DNA of 64,000 bases, taken from assembly GCF_002878395.1 (NCBI RefSeq), contig NC_061121.1, positions 42,042,605-42,106,604 on the forward strand, in the 5' to 3' direction. Within the stretch, counting starts at the first letter, position 1; every line of letters begins with the position of its first letter. The stretch comes from Capsicum annuum. Its lineage: Eukaryota > Streptophyta > Magnoliopsida > Solanales > Solanaceae. The notes under the pieces were generated by a model, which saw only the letters and a program-made list of their open reading frames with translations, searched no databases and had not been told where the DNA came from. The position numbers and the translations under genes were made by a program. Positions 1 through 12,425 of the stretch are shown one piece after another.

Positions 1-2034
1 GGCTAAAATTCTATAATATGGGCACTAATAACTCTACCTATTGAGGTCTGAGATGGACTGAATTCTCCCACTATGTTCAAGTGTACTCAAATCTCCAAAG
101 TGCATTTAGCCACTTATAGATAAACATGATATTCAATCCTATTTTCATAAGTACAGCCTCGTGTAAACTTGCATGCAATAATATTTTCTTAATATGAAAC
201 ATTTACTCTTTCCCTTCTATGCAATTGCTTATCACTACATTATTCCATAAGAAGAGTTTATTGAAGATTAAAACATGGGGACCTGAAGTATGAATGGACA
301 CTATATTAAACTTGACACTTATTAGAGGTCTGAGGAGCAGAACACCAACATCTGGGAGTTTATCAATAATCTAAACTGAGGAAATACATGTCAAAATCTG
401 AATTTAGCTGATAAATAGGAGTGTAGCATAAGTCATGGAAATTGAGCACACTGTAAGGCATAAGTACATGAGTCATAAGCTGCATGATCTGAGTTTGGAA
501 TTTTTGTATTAAGGGAACGTGATTCGTAACACTAAGTGAACTGGAACTGTTCATGCTAGGAACTGTAAGTGTACATAATTTTTCATAGTGTACACGAATA
601 GGAGCAACGATCATAGAACTGACATGTACTGCGTAAGTATACATCATGATAGCTGAAGTGCAAAACTTTTCATTAAGGTACAGATAGGTTGGGCATGAAC
701 CTCTCCCACTGCTTCTCTATACATACGTACATTACTACTAAAATATAAAATTTTGACTTGGTTAGCTTATAGCCGTTATTCTAAGTTTGTGAACCCCTTA
801 ATAAACTCTAAATTGAGCCGAGACCACTTTACTCTAGAGTCTGAGATATTATAATGCTCATAAAAACTAAACTCATTCTGAAGGACTACTTTTGATAATG
901 TAAGGCCCACTACTAGTAATTTCTTTAGATAAATGAGTTTTAGCTTTCTATTGCCCCAACAATCATCATTTAGCAACAAAAACACTAACTAACTTAGAAT
1001 TCTTAACTTCTCTTTCTACTATTTACATCTATAAATCAACTAAAATTAAGGTACTACCCTTTCATTCAATGATTGGTCTATCAGGAAACTGAAATGGGAT
1101 GAATTTATTAGTGAAATTAACTGAAAGAATTTTTTGAAATACTGTAACTGAGCAATTTCTGTATACTTGACTAGCTGGAATAGATTTACCTACTGAGGTA
1201 AGAACTAAGAAAGGTTCTGTTAAGATTTCTAGTCTTACTTGAATGGACTACTATGCAAGGAGTTACAAAAGACAGAGAAACCCTAGATCTAATAAGGTAT
1301 GAATATATAAATAGAAGATCTATAATGTACTAGTGACTGTATGAGGAGAACTTTCCTTATCTTGTCTGGACTGAAGTGCATAAAGTCTTTTTGGGCATTG
1401 CCCACTGGTGACACTATAAGTGGTACCCTACTGGTGCGGTTGACCGGACTGAGCTTAAGGACTGTTGGACTGACCCTGTGAACCTGAATAAGGACAATAT
1501 ATGATTCTATGGCCTAACATTCCATACCCGAAACATAGGCCACTACTAGCCCTAAACACACCCTGATGATTTCTAGCATATTTCTACAAAGTGGGTTGGT
1601 ACGACATCTTTTCATGATACCTTGAGACTTAGAGTCTGATGTGCTATCTCGGCTAACATTTCTTAACTTTGACACTAGAGTGCTAGCTACAAAAGAAATT
1701 GGGGCTGAGAATTTTTGATGGATCTAGAATTGGTTACCATTCTCGTACCATGGACTAAAACCATGTGTTCTGACTCTCTTATTTTTATTCTATCTTTCTT
1801 CCTACACTTCTCCCCATTGCTTTGCTAAGTATAAACTCCAAGCCTAGATAGGACAATATCCTAAAAATTATTTTGAGCAACTACTGAATAAGCTAAGGTA
1901 GTTAAAATAGTTCTGAATTTTGCATGGGAGACAAGCTCGTCCAGGGGATCTGCCTGAACAGGCTAAGGTGCTGACTGGCTTTTGGTTCTCCTTTCATTAG
2001 TATTTTTTGGATGTATGTTCTGTACTAGAAGGAA
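1..2034 (-). repeat. Internal region of the non-coding element, left copy (partial)
   Basis: It is collinear with 5154-7224 of the right copy, with many substitutions and small indels. Both copies are crowded with stops on each strand; the open frames at 363-647 and 776-985 are not conserved between copies, so I treat the region as non-coding. It ends at a deletion junction near 2034, which removed the counterpart of about 7225-7880, including the primer site and the last 450 bases or so of the LTR. Confidence 0.7.
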
Positions 2035-4183
2035 GAGTATGCGGTCAGTATGTGGAATGTACTGGTGTGCTAGATGAGGTAAGGCTGAATGCAAGGGTTC
2101 GTATACTAGAAAGGTAACAAACTGAATGATCTAGAGTAACTGAATATAAGAGTACATAGATAATTGATACTGCTAATTTCAATGGGTATTCAATACTATA
2201 CATATACGTATAGATTGTAACTGACCTTTTCTGAAGCTGAGTATTGAGTTCTGATAACTGAGTAACTAATATCTAAAGTTACTAATAACTGATTTACTGA
2301 TATTGATTGAGTGTGTTTGATAGTCCTGATTCAGTAAAACTAAACTGAATTTTAAATTGAAGACTTAAACTAAAACTATAGGAGGTAATAATCTAATCGA
2401 CATGCCCCAAATAATATAAGATAACTGAGTTGGGGTCCAATTTGTAACACCAATTTGAAGAGTGACAGTGCCGTTCCACGGGTACTAATATCTACTGTGG
2501 AGTCAGTCCTATTTAACGGTTGACCCCTGAGATCAGTCCTAAACTAGCGGGTGATCCTTGAGTATGTCAGTCCTATCTAATGAGTGACATCTCATAATCT
2601 ATGTTGGCTGCATAGTTTTGGAACTAAGGGATTATTTCTACGGACCTATTCCTAAATAATGGATTAACCCCCATCCTTAGGATCGCTCGATGCTGAATCC
2701 TACTCCCAACTGAAAGACACTGAGCTGATTATACTGAAATGGATTGGCCTGATACTGAGTTCACTGAGTTTTCCTGCATTCTGTAACTGACTGACTTCTA
2801 CTGATCATGACATGACTGATACTATTCTGTAACTGACACTGGCTCTAGGTAAACAACTAGATTGTTGGGTATTAAATACCCCCAGGCCTCGATGGCATAA
2901 AAAGTAAAGCATCACATGATCTTGCAAGGGATAATAGTGTACTTATGTTCATATTTCATCTATTGAGACAATTTATCAAACACTTGTAGGGCATAATCTT
3001 GTACATATACTAACATGTCATGATTTTATTACTTTATTCACATCGACATTCTATCAACCACTTGGGGAGCACAACTTCATGCCCATAATCTTGGATTACA
3101 TATAAACATGGCAAGTAAAATGCCCAAACTTACAATTTCATTGGTTTAGCATGCAATTCATATAATTCCCCATAGAATACTAATCTAATTTCATGAATCT
3201 TATAATAATCAAGGATTAAACCCAATTAACATCATAGACACATTAATCAATTTGAAATTTTAAGGTTTTATCAAGATAATCACATATTCATCACACATGC
3301 TATTCAATTTCATGAATTGCACTTAAATCATGGATTTAAAACCCAACTAATACCATATACGTGAATTCAATTCAAACATGGAAGTTCATAATTCAATAAT
3401 CTTGTCATTTTAGAAAATGGATTTGTGGATTCTATGGGTGAAATAAACCCATAGATGAACACATAACATACCTTAGGCAATTCTTTCTTGAAGGTTCTTG
3501 GAGGATTTCTTCAGGATTGACCTTGATTCTTGAAGCTAGGGTTTTTACCTTTTGAGAGAGAATGTTTTAAATCTTAAGAAAAGTGAGTAAGTAAAGAGAT
3601 ATTAGGTTATTCAGGGTATATATCCCATATTAAGGCTGATTAGGGGTTTTGAGAATTACCAAACAACCCCTGAAATTAAATAATCGAAGCTGGAAATCCC
3701 TGATTTTCACCCTGGCATAATGCGGTACAATCATGTCGGCTAACAGGAAAGTGGACAATAGGAAATTGGGCTGATGGCACGATTCGGTGCCATCATGGTG
3801 CCTTACTGGATGGGAAACTGGGCCTTGGCGCGATGCACCATTATTGTGGAGCAACACCGAAAAAGTGATAATTGGGAAATTTGCTAGTGGCATGGCGTAG
3901 TGGTATCGCGTTGGCGCACTGAAAAATGACAATTGTCCCTTAAACATATTCCGCGATGCGCTATTGGACCGAATCATGATGTTTAATGACTGAAACATAA
4001 AATAGCCATAACTTCTTACGTGGTTATCAAATTTAGGCATATTTTATATCATTGGAAAGATAATTCAATTTCATACGGAATGGCAGACTCCAAACTAAAA
4101 AATACTAATTATTTCAAAATTTTTACATTAGTTAACTTATAGACTGAGTGTAAATTATAGCTAGGGAAATATGGGGTATTACA
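2035..4183 (-). repeat. LTR of the non-coding element, truncated (LTR A)
   Basis: The minus-strand 5' end is intact: it begins TGTAATACCCC at 4183, right after a polypurine tract. It is collinear with LTR B from about 7880 to 9984 but lacks the terminal 450 bases or so next to the primer site. In this damaged state it served as the 3' LTR for the internal region at 4184-7431. A long open frame at 3630-4040 (minus) falls in the U3 part of this LTR and is not conserved in LTR B. Confidence 0.75.
3617..3623 (-). promoter_or_regulatory. Candidate TATA box in LTR A
   Basis: TATATAT lies downstream (minus sense) of the GC-rich U3 modules. The corresponding places in LTR B (9418-9425), the LTR at 50,107 (near 52,020) and the LTR at 61,742 (near 63,815) also carry TATA-like sequence. 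Similar placement in several LTRs supports a retroelement promoter, but no start site can be fixed from sequence alone. Confidence 0.3.
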
Positions 4184-4198
4184 ATATTTCCCCCATGG
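4184..4198 (-). promoter_or_regulatory. Polypurine tract
   Basis: On the minus strand this reads CCATGGGGGAAATAT and abuts the LTR start TGTAATACC. This is where plus-strand DNA synthesis would be primed during reverse transcription, and it fixes both the orientation of the element and the LTR edge. Confidence 0.75.
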
Positions 4199-7100
4199 GA
4201 ACCTTCATCCTTGAATAAGACTAATTAAGCTGAGAAACACTGATAAACTGAGTTTACACATTGAACATGCACGACTAAAACATGACTACCTAGCAGAAAC
4301 TACTAGTACGGTGAGTTTCCATACTGACCATGCATATCTGATGCTGAAAATAAATGACTGAACTGATTTATGAATGCATGACTGTACATTTAATGGTAAG
4401 GAATACCAAATTTACAACTGTAACTGAATCATGGAACTAAGTAAATCTAAAAAGGGCTGCTACCTCAGGCTGAGAATCCTGATTAACCTGAGATTATTTA
4501 CTGAACATGCATGAATGGAAATATGAGAAAATGACTGAATCTGAAGCATAATATATGAATTGAATACCATGAACTAAACTAATTTCTTGAATACATATCA
4601 TGCCATGGAATAGTCATACGACTGAGACTTGAATGAGAGAGTCAACTTATGAGTACCTGTTACATAAAACAAGATCTAGTTACATAAATATAGAATGGAA
4701 GGTTTAGGACATAAAAGTTTGGGGGTTATAGTGCATCTCCTCCTTAGGACATTACGTCCCCCGAAGAATGCCGACTTTGCTGGGATTCTAAGGAAAAATG
4801 AGATGATGCATGAGGTACCTACAAACTAAATCCTGACTGAACATTTGGGATCTAAAAATGAGACATGATACATGAAATTGGCTGAACTCATTACTACTAG
4901 GATGCTCTATCTTGGAACAGTCATATTCACGAAACTACGGATAGTAGGACTGGGTGGAAAGATAAGGAAACCATACAAACTTGTCCGCCTGACTACTAAA
5001 CTGAATTCCTAGCTTTACGGACTAACATATACTTAAACTTATACTCAAATGAAGCATTTATTGACACACTTTCTATAAAGTTCTACTGACTTTCGACAGC
5101 AAAGAAATCTTGGCATGGTCTGAATAAGACATCTGAATAAGAAATCACAACATGGCTAAAATTCTGTAATATGGGCACTAATAACTCTATCTACTGAGGT
5201 CTGAGCTGGACTGAATTCTCCCACTATGTTAAAGCCTATTCAAATCTCCAAAGAGTATTTAGCCACTTACGCATCAACATGACATTCGAGCCTATCTTCA
5301 TAACTATAGCCTACTGTAAAACTAGCATGAAATAATCTTTTCTTAACATGAAATGTTTACTTTCTCCTTTCTAAGCAACTGCACATAACTACATCATTCC
5401 ATAAAGAGAGTTCACTTAAGGTTAAAACATGGGGACCTGAAGTATGAATGGACACTATACTAAACTTGAAACTTAACTGAGGCCTGCAGAGTAGAACATC
5501 AATATCCTTTACCATAACAAGAGATCAAAATTGAGGATATACATGATAGAATCTGAATTGAGCTGATCATTAGGAGTATAGCATAAGTCATGGAAATGGA
5601 GCACACTGTAAGGCATGAGTACATGAGTCATGAGCAGCATGACCTGCATTTGTAGTTTTTGTTTTCAGGGAATGTGATTCATAAAACTGAGTGAATTGGA
5701 ACTGCTCATACTAGGAATTATAAGCGTACATGATTTTTGATAGTGTGCACGAATAGAAGCTATGATCATAGAACTGATATTTACTGTATGAGTAGACATC
5801 GTGATGGTTGAAGTAAAAATCTTTGCACTAAGGTAAGGATGGGTTGGGCATCAACCTCTCCCACTGCTTCTCTACACATACGGACATTACTACTAAAATC
5901 TGAAAGTATGAATTAATTAATTGTTCTAATATCCCCCCTTAGCTTAAAGCCTTTATTCTAAGTCTGTGAACCCCTTAATAAACTCTAACTTGAGTTGAGA
6001 CAACTTTACTCTAGAGTTTGAGATATGACAATGCTTATAAAAACTAAACTTATTCTAAAGGACTATTCCTAATAATGTAAGACCCACTGCTAGTACTTCC
6101 TTCTCATACATGATTCTTAGCCTTCTACTCCCTAACAATCATTATCTAGCAACCTCAACACTAACTAACTTAGAATTCTCAACTTTTTTTCTACTAGTTC
6201 AATCTAGAGATTCAAACTTAAATCAACTAAAACTGAGGTGCTACCCTTCATTCAATGATTGCTCTATCGGGAAAATAAAATAAAAGGACTCCATTACTGA
6301 AATTTACTAAGGAATTTTCAAAAATACTGTAACCGAGCAATTTGGGTATACTTGTTTGGCTGGAATAGATTTACCTACTGAGGTAAGCACTAAGAAAGGT
6401 TCTATTAAGATTTCCATTCTGACTTTAAGTTGACTACTTTGCAAGGAGTTACAAAAGAGAGAGAAACTCCTGGATCTAATAAGGAATGAATATATAAATA
6501 AAAGATCTGTAATATACTAGTGACCACATCAGGAGAACTTTCCTGATCTTTTCTAGACTGAGGTGCATAAATTCTATTTGGGCATTAACCACGGGTGGTA
6601 CTGGAAGTGACACCCTACTGGTACGGGCGATCGGACTAATCTAAAGGATAATTAAACTAACCCTGTGAACCTGATTGAGGACAATCTCTAATTCTATAGC
6701 CTAACTTGCCACACCTGAAACATATTCCACTGCCAGCCCTACACACTTCCTGATGATTTCTACCACATTTCTTGAAAAGTGTGTGGGTATGACCTCTCTT
6801 TAAGCTACCCTGAGATTTGGAGTCTGACGTGCTATCTCGACTGATATTTCTAAAATTTTGTGCTAGAGCACTAGCTATAGAAGGATTTGGGGCTGAGAAT
6901 TTTTAACGGAACTGGAACTGGTTACCACTCTTTGACCTTGGACAAATACAACTTATTCTGACTCACTTATTTTTATTCTTCCTATCTTTCTTCCAACTCT
7001 TCTCCCCCTTACTCTGATGAGTATGAACCCCAAGCCTAGATAGGACAACAACCTGCAAATTGTTTTGATCAACAACTGAATAAGCTAAGTCAATGAAAGC

Positions 7101-7415
7101 AGTTCTAAATTCTACATGGGAGGCATGCTCATCCAAAGGATTTTCCTGAACAGGCTGAAGTGCTGACTGATTTCTAGTTCTCCTTTTGTTATTCTTTTTA
7201 GGAGGATTATTTTGTAATCGGAAGGAAGAAAAAGACTAGACTGAGAATTTAGATTGAGCTCATGCTCACTCGCACAACATGCCTACTGAAAGAAGGGAAA
7301 CTTTTTCTAAAAATTCTTATAGCCTCTTATCCATAAGTGTGGTACACTACACACCCATGCATAAGACTCTACTAGATGGGGATTTTAGACTCGCTAGGAC
7401 TCTATTGAACCTTAG

Positions 7416-7430
7416 GATCTGATACCAAGT
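7416..7430 (-). promoter_or_regulatory. Primer-binding site, initiator-Met tRNA type
   Basis: The minus strand reads TTGGTATCAGATCC two bases inside the LTR edge. The 3' end of plant initiator Met-tRNA pairs with TGGTATCAGAGCC, so there is one mismatch. It confirms that 7432-9984 is the 5' LTR. Confidence 0.75.
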
Positions 7431-7431
7431 T

Positions 7432-9984
7432 TGTAACACCCCAAAAGTACACCTATGATTCCACACGGTGCTTATGACCACAAAGAACCACAAACTAACC
7501 CATGACTGATATCTTTTGTGAGCACTAAATTGTAATATTGAAATAAATATGGAAAATAGACTAAACTGCCATAAGGTTCAAAATCTAAAATACTGATAAA
7601 TGTAACATCTGTTAAAAACATCTAAAAATTGAAATACTGTCTGAAATAGTGTAGCCTGAAAGCCTTTAATAGAACTATCTGAATATGGAGTTGAGGAGAC
7701 AAACCCCCAACTAACTACAACTACTATTCTACTGATAAACTTAAATGCTAAAATAAAGTATGCCCTCAATATATGAGGACTCACTACTCATTCTACAACT
7801 ATTGATTGGATCTATCTAAGCACGGTCAGGAACCTGAGTGTCCAAACCTATAATATGAGACATCATAGAATAAAGAAAGAGTATACAGTCAGTACGTGGA
7901 ATGTATTAATATTCTACATAAGGTAAGGCTGAATACAAGGAATCATATGCTTGAACAGTAGCTGACTGAATGATCAAGAGTAACTAAATATATGAGTACA
8001 TAGATAACTGATACTACTGAAAGCATTGAATATGCAATACTGTATATATATGTACAGAGTATAACTGAGCTTTTCTGAAGCTGAGCACTGAGTTTTGATA
8101 ATTGAGTAACTAATATATGAAGTTACTAATAAATAATTTACTAATATTGATTGACTGTATCTGATAGTCCTTATTCTGTAAAACTGAACTGAATTCTAAA
8201 CTGAAGACTAAAACTAAAACTATTAGAGGTAATCATCTAACCGACATGCCCTAAATAAAATAAGATAACTGAGTTGGGGTCCAAACTGTAACACTAATTT
8301 GAAGGGTGATAATACTATGACACAGGTACTAACATCTATTGTGGAGTTAGTCCTATCTAGCAGGTGATCCCTTAGTATGTTAGTACTATCTAATGGGTGA
8401 AATCTCATAACCTACATTGTCTACATAGTTTTGGAACTTAGGGATTGTTTCTAAGAACCCAATTCTAACTAATGGGTAAACCCCCATCCCTAGGCTTACT
8501 CGGTATTAAATCCTACTCCCAACTGAAAGACACTAAACTAATTCTACTAAAATGGATTGGCCTGATACTGAGTTTTCCTGAGTTTTGTAACTAAGTTCTA
8601 CTGATTATGACATGGATGATACTATTCTGTAACTGATATTGGATCTAGGTAAACAACTAGATTATTGGGTTTTAAATACCCCCAGGACTTGATGGCATAA
8701 AAAGTAAATCCTCACATGATCTTGCAAGGTATTACAATGTACACATGTTCATATTTCATCTATAGAGACATTTTATCAAACACTTGTAGGGCATAATCTT
8801 GTACATATACTAATATGTCATGATTTTTTCACTTTGTTCACATGGACATTCTATCAACAACTTGGGGAGCACAACTTCATGCACATAATCATGGATTATA
8901 GATAAACATGGCAACTACAATGCCCAAACTTACAATTTCATGGTTTTAGCATGCAATTCATATAATTCCCCATAAAATACTAATCTAATTTCATGAATCT
9001 TATAATAATTGTGGATTAAACCCAATTAACATCATAGACATATTAATCACTTTGAAAATTCAAGGGTTTATCAAGATAATCACATATTCATAATACATGC
9101 TATTCAATTTCATGAATTGTATCTAAATATTGGATTTAAAACACAACTAATATCATGAACATGAATTCAATTCAAACGTGGAATTTTACAATTAAACAAT
9201 CTTGTCGTTTTATAAAAACGAATTCGTGGAATCTATAGGTGAAAGGAACCCATAGATGAACACCTCACATACCGTAGAAGATTCTTTCTTGAAGATTTTT
9301 GGAGGATTTCTCGAGGATTGACCTTGATTCTTGAAGCTAGAATTTTTTCCTCTTGATAGAGAATATTTTAAATCTTGAGAAAAGTAAGTGAATAATATGA
9401 TATTAGGTTGTTTAGGGTATAAATTCTGTGTTAGTCTGATTAGGAGTTTTGAGAATTGACCAAATAGCCCCTGAAATTAAATAACGGAAGCTGGAAATAC
9501 CAATTTTTCACCCCGGCGTGATGCAGTACCATCACGCCGGCTCACTAGAAAGTAGACAACTGGGAAATGGTCTTATGGCGTAATGCGGTGCCATTGAGTT
9601 ACCTCACTTGATGGGAAACTGTGCCTTGGTGCGAAGCGCCCTTATTGTGGAGCAACACTGGAAAAGTGACAATTGGGAAATTGGTTCGTGGCGCGATGTG
9701 GTGGTATCACATTGGCTCACTGGAATATGACAATTTCCATTTAGACATACTCAACGATGTGCTACTGGCCTGATTGATGGTGTTTAATGATAGAAACTTA
9801 AAATACCCATAACTTCTTACCTGGTTATCGGATTTAGGCAAATTTTATATCATTGGATAGCTAATTCAATTTCCTACACAATGGTTAACTCTACTCTAGA
9901 AAATACTGGGTATTTAAATTTTTTTACATTAGATAACACATAGACTGAAAGTAAATTTTAGCTTGGGAAATATGGGGTATTACA
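7432..9984 (-). repeat. 5' LTR of the non-coding element (LTR B)
   Basis: About 2.55 kb, with TG...CA ends: plus-strand TGTAACACC at 7432 and GGGGTATTACA ending at 9984. In minus orientation, U3 comes first and contains degenerate GC-rich modules (about 9490-9780), including a perfect 11-bp hairpin at 9513-9540. A TATA-like site follows near 9418, then a long leader. The block at 8235-8525 is shared with the other large LTRs of the window on both strands. Confidence 0.8.
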
Positions 9985-10800
9985 CTTTACTAATTTTTTA
10001 GATAGTTCTATAAAATTTAAAGCCATTGTTCAGGTAGAAAAAGAAAACGTACCATATCTAAGGAATACACAAATTCAAAACATTAATTACAAGATGCTAC
10101 AATGACTTTGAAAAAGAAAATTAGTTGGTAAAATGTTATCTGTGCAATCGACTTTGATATTATCTTCGAAACTGGTTTCTCTCTAGTAGTGGTATTAACT
10201 ACAGAGGGGTTCAACCTACTAAAAAACACAAGTTATATGGTGGAATTAAATAAAACATCATAGTAGTGTAGTAGAATAATTTTTTTTATCTCATCAGTGT
10301 CAATTCTTTGGTCGACTTGCTCGATGTTTGAATTTGTTGAATTATAAATAAGATTTTAGATTTGTGTAAGCCAATAGCAAGAAAAATTCTCTTTGGGATT
10401 ATGAGGTGTTCATCTCTTCATCTGCATGAATTACTTTCTTAGATTTAGAAGCTACAAGCTATGGAATTTCCTCAATGGAGTGCACCATAGCGTTAGTGAG
10501 AAGCTTTGCCGATTGATTGATTCACTCCAAGCTAGTTAGTTTCATGGTTAATCTGAGATCATGAAGTTACTAGATGGGTATTTTTCCATCTTGATTACTC
10601 AATCTGAAGATGATGAACAGTGACTTTTAGGTTGCTGAATTGTGGGTGGTCGGATTGGAACATCTTTGTATTAGACTTTTCTTAGCTGTTTATTCATTGT
10701 TAATTTTTATTTTCTTTCCTTTTTGGATTCATAATTAGGTTAGTTATTTGAGCCTTGACCTATGCCATTTTTTTAAAGACCCGATTATGATATTTTGGTT
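9985..10800. other. Unassigned AT-rich sequence
   Basis: No coding, RNA or repeat feature could be recognised. The stretch contains short open pieces on both strands without family signatures. It is the host DNA, or very old repeat, next to the non-coding element. Confidence 0.4.
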
Positions 10801-12275
10801 TCTTAATGAATGGCCCATCTATGGGCCAAGACCATTTTTGATTAAAAAAAATTTCAAACTATTTTTTGAACCCATTTTGGACCCAATGCAAATATGGTCA
10901 ATATGAGTATCGTTATCTTTATTGTAATGTATAAATTCTATACTTGAATGTTTTAGTTGATTCTGAGGCTTTTCACAAGGGGAAGGCTCCATGTTAAAGC
11001 ACCTTAGACCAAAATTTTATCATTTTGAGGTAGGTAATGGCTTAACTTATTTAAGATTAATTTGGGCAGTTATTATATAAGTAAAGTATGTTATGAGTTG
11101 GTAAAAATAATTATGGTTTTTATATTTTGATATTAGTTTTAATGTTGTGTGTGTGTGGAGGGGGGGTTATATTATGTTGTGGTTGATTAATGATATCTGA
11201 TATTTTGTGTTGCCCATATGGGAGTTTCCTTGAAGTCATTGTCCTTATTAGTGAATCTGAATAACTTTATTCTAGATATATTCTTGGGGGGATTATTTTG
11301 CTAATATAGGCCTCATTTGAGCATTGGTTATCTTTAATGTGATAAAAATATATGAGTTCAAGGGTGATATGATTTGAATGATGTCTTGATGCTTATTTAT
11401 TTTAATAGTGGCTAATAAGAGTTGATGATCATGAATTGTGGAGATATTGAGTTGATTTTTGGGCTCCTTTATATATATATATATACTCATTTTGTATGGG
11501 TTTGATATCTTCATATTGCGTTGATTGTGAGCATTACATCCTTATTCCACACATATACATTTATGTGATACTGGTACCACTGAGAAACACCATTTTTTTT
11601 TTTTAAAAAAATGAGACATATTTATCCAAACCCTCTTTGTGAATATGGGTCAAAGAGGTGAGTTGAGATTCAAATATGAGAAATAGTAGATGGGTTGCAA
11701 ACTGTCCATGGGTCCTACCTGGAAGCTACGAGCTTAGTGGGTGTATGCAAAAAGTCATGCATTGGCTTTCCTTGTTCATCCCATCCACATTGCATTGGAT
11801 TGCATTTGCATATGCATCTTTCTTGATTTTTGAAGTTTCCTTGACTTGTGATTAGTTTTAGTGTATTTTTGTATATTTTTATGTTATTTCTGCTTTTTGT
11901 GTAATTATATAGACTAGAACTGTTAGTGTAGACGATGTGAGCTACTATTTGACATTTTTCTACTTGCAGTTGATGTGCTCGTAGTATATTTCACTTATCT
12001 TATTCTATGCTTTGTCCAGTTGGCCTATGATACCTATTTAGTACAAGTGGACCGTACTCAGCCCTACTGCATCATTTTGATGCAGATCATAGTATGCACA
12101 TTTTTTGTGGTAGTTAATTTTGTATGGAGATTCAAAATATCGAGGTATTGATTTTCTCAAGAGTTAGGGTCTAACTCAGACCTCATCTATCCATTTATCA
12201 TTATTTTTGTTATCTTAGACATGTTAATTTTAGTTTTAGATATTATATTGGATGCTCTTACACTATGACACCAGA
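10801..12275 (+). repeat. Probable decayed LTR of an old plus-strand gypsy element
   Basis: It lies just upstream of a plus-strand gag. The region contains an R-like motif, GTACTCAGCCCTACTGCATC, at 12,053-12,072, and a run near 10,955-11,040 resembling the LTRs of Solanaceae gypsy elements as I remember them. A possible decayed primer site follows TTTGTTATC near 12,280. I could not find clean TG/CA ends, so both limits are approximate. Confidence 0.4.
11470..11486. repeat. (TA)n microsatellite
   Basis: A short run of alternating TA within the probable old LTR. A (GT) run and a G run sit at about 11,145-11,167, and a poly-T followed by poly-A at 11,591-11,611. These are simple low-complexity tracts. 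Confidence 0.8.
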
Positions 12276-12425
12276 TTTTGTTATCGTGAATTGGTTTGTA
12301 TAAATGCATATCTATCGTCGTGAGGGCTTAAGATATCATTAGGAAAAAGTTCTCTATTTTTGTTCCTAGTCATGCAGGTTTTTGTACCCCATATTTTAAG
12401 TTCTGTTCCATTAATTTTTGTATAG

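Larger units (their letters stand above)
4184..7431 (-). repeat. Internal region of the non-coding element, complete copy
   Basis: About 3.25 kb between polypurine tract and primer site. I find no recognisable gag or pol domain in any frame. Parts of it are also recognisable in the element at 29,069-31,654, for example the blocks near 4690-4760 and 29,340-29,405, so this is a repeated family rather than a random deletion product. Its length and lack of coding match the LARD class (large retrotransposon derivatives). Confidence 0.65.
1..9984 (-). mobile_element. Tandem non-coding (LARD-like) LTR retroelement array
   Basis: Two copies of a unit of about 5 kb lie head to tail. Base 1 aligns with base 5154, and similarity continues through internal and LTR sequence to 4183 and 9984. 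Read on the minus strand, the order is 5' LTR (7432-9984), primer site, internal region (4184-7431), polypurine tract, a damaged LTR (about 2035-4183), then a second internal copy (1-2034) that leaves the window. The internal region has primer and polypurine signals but no gag, protease, RT or integrase, so it depends on proteins supplied in trans. LTR-internal-LTR-internal order is what unequal recombination between LTRs produces. The base after the array is followed by CTTTA, but the matching left flank is outside the window. Confidence 0.75.

Noticed and set aside
3630..4040. 136-residue open frame on the minus strand
   Set aside because: It lies in the U3 of LTR A. The same frame is broken in LTR B (about 9430-9840), and no domain is recognisable.
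10430..10700. Exon-like stretch with EATSYGISSMECTIALV
   Set aside because: It reads open for only about 25 codons before a stop. I recognise no family and see no splice context that would support an exon.
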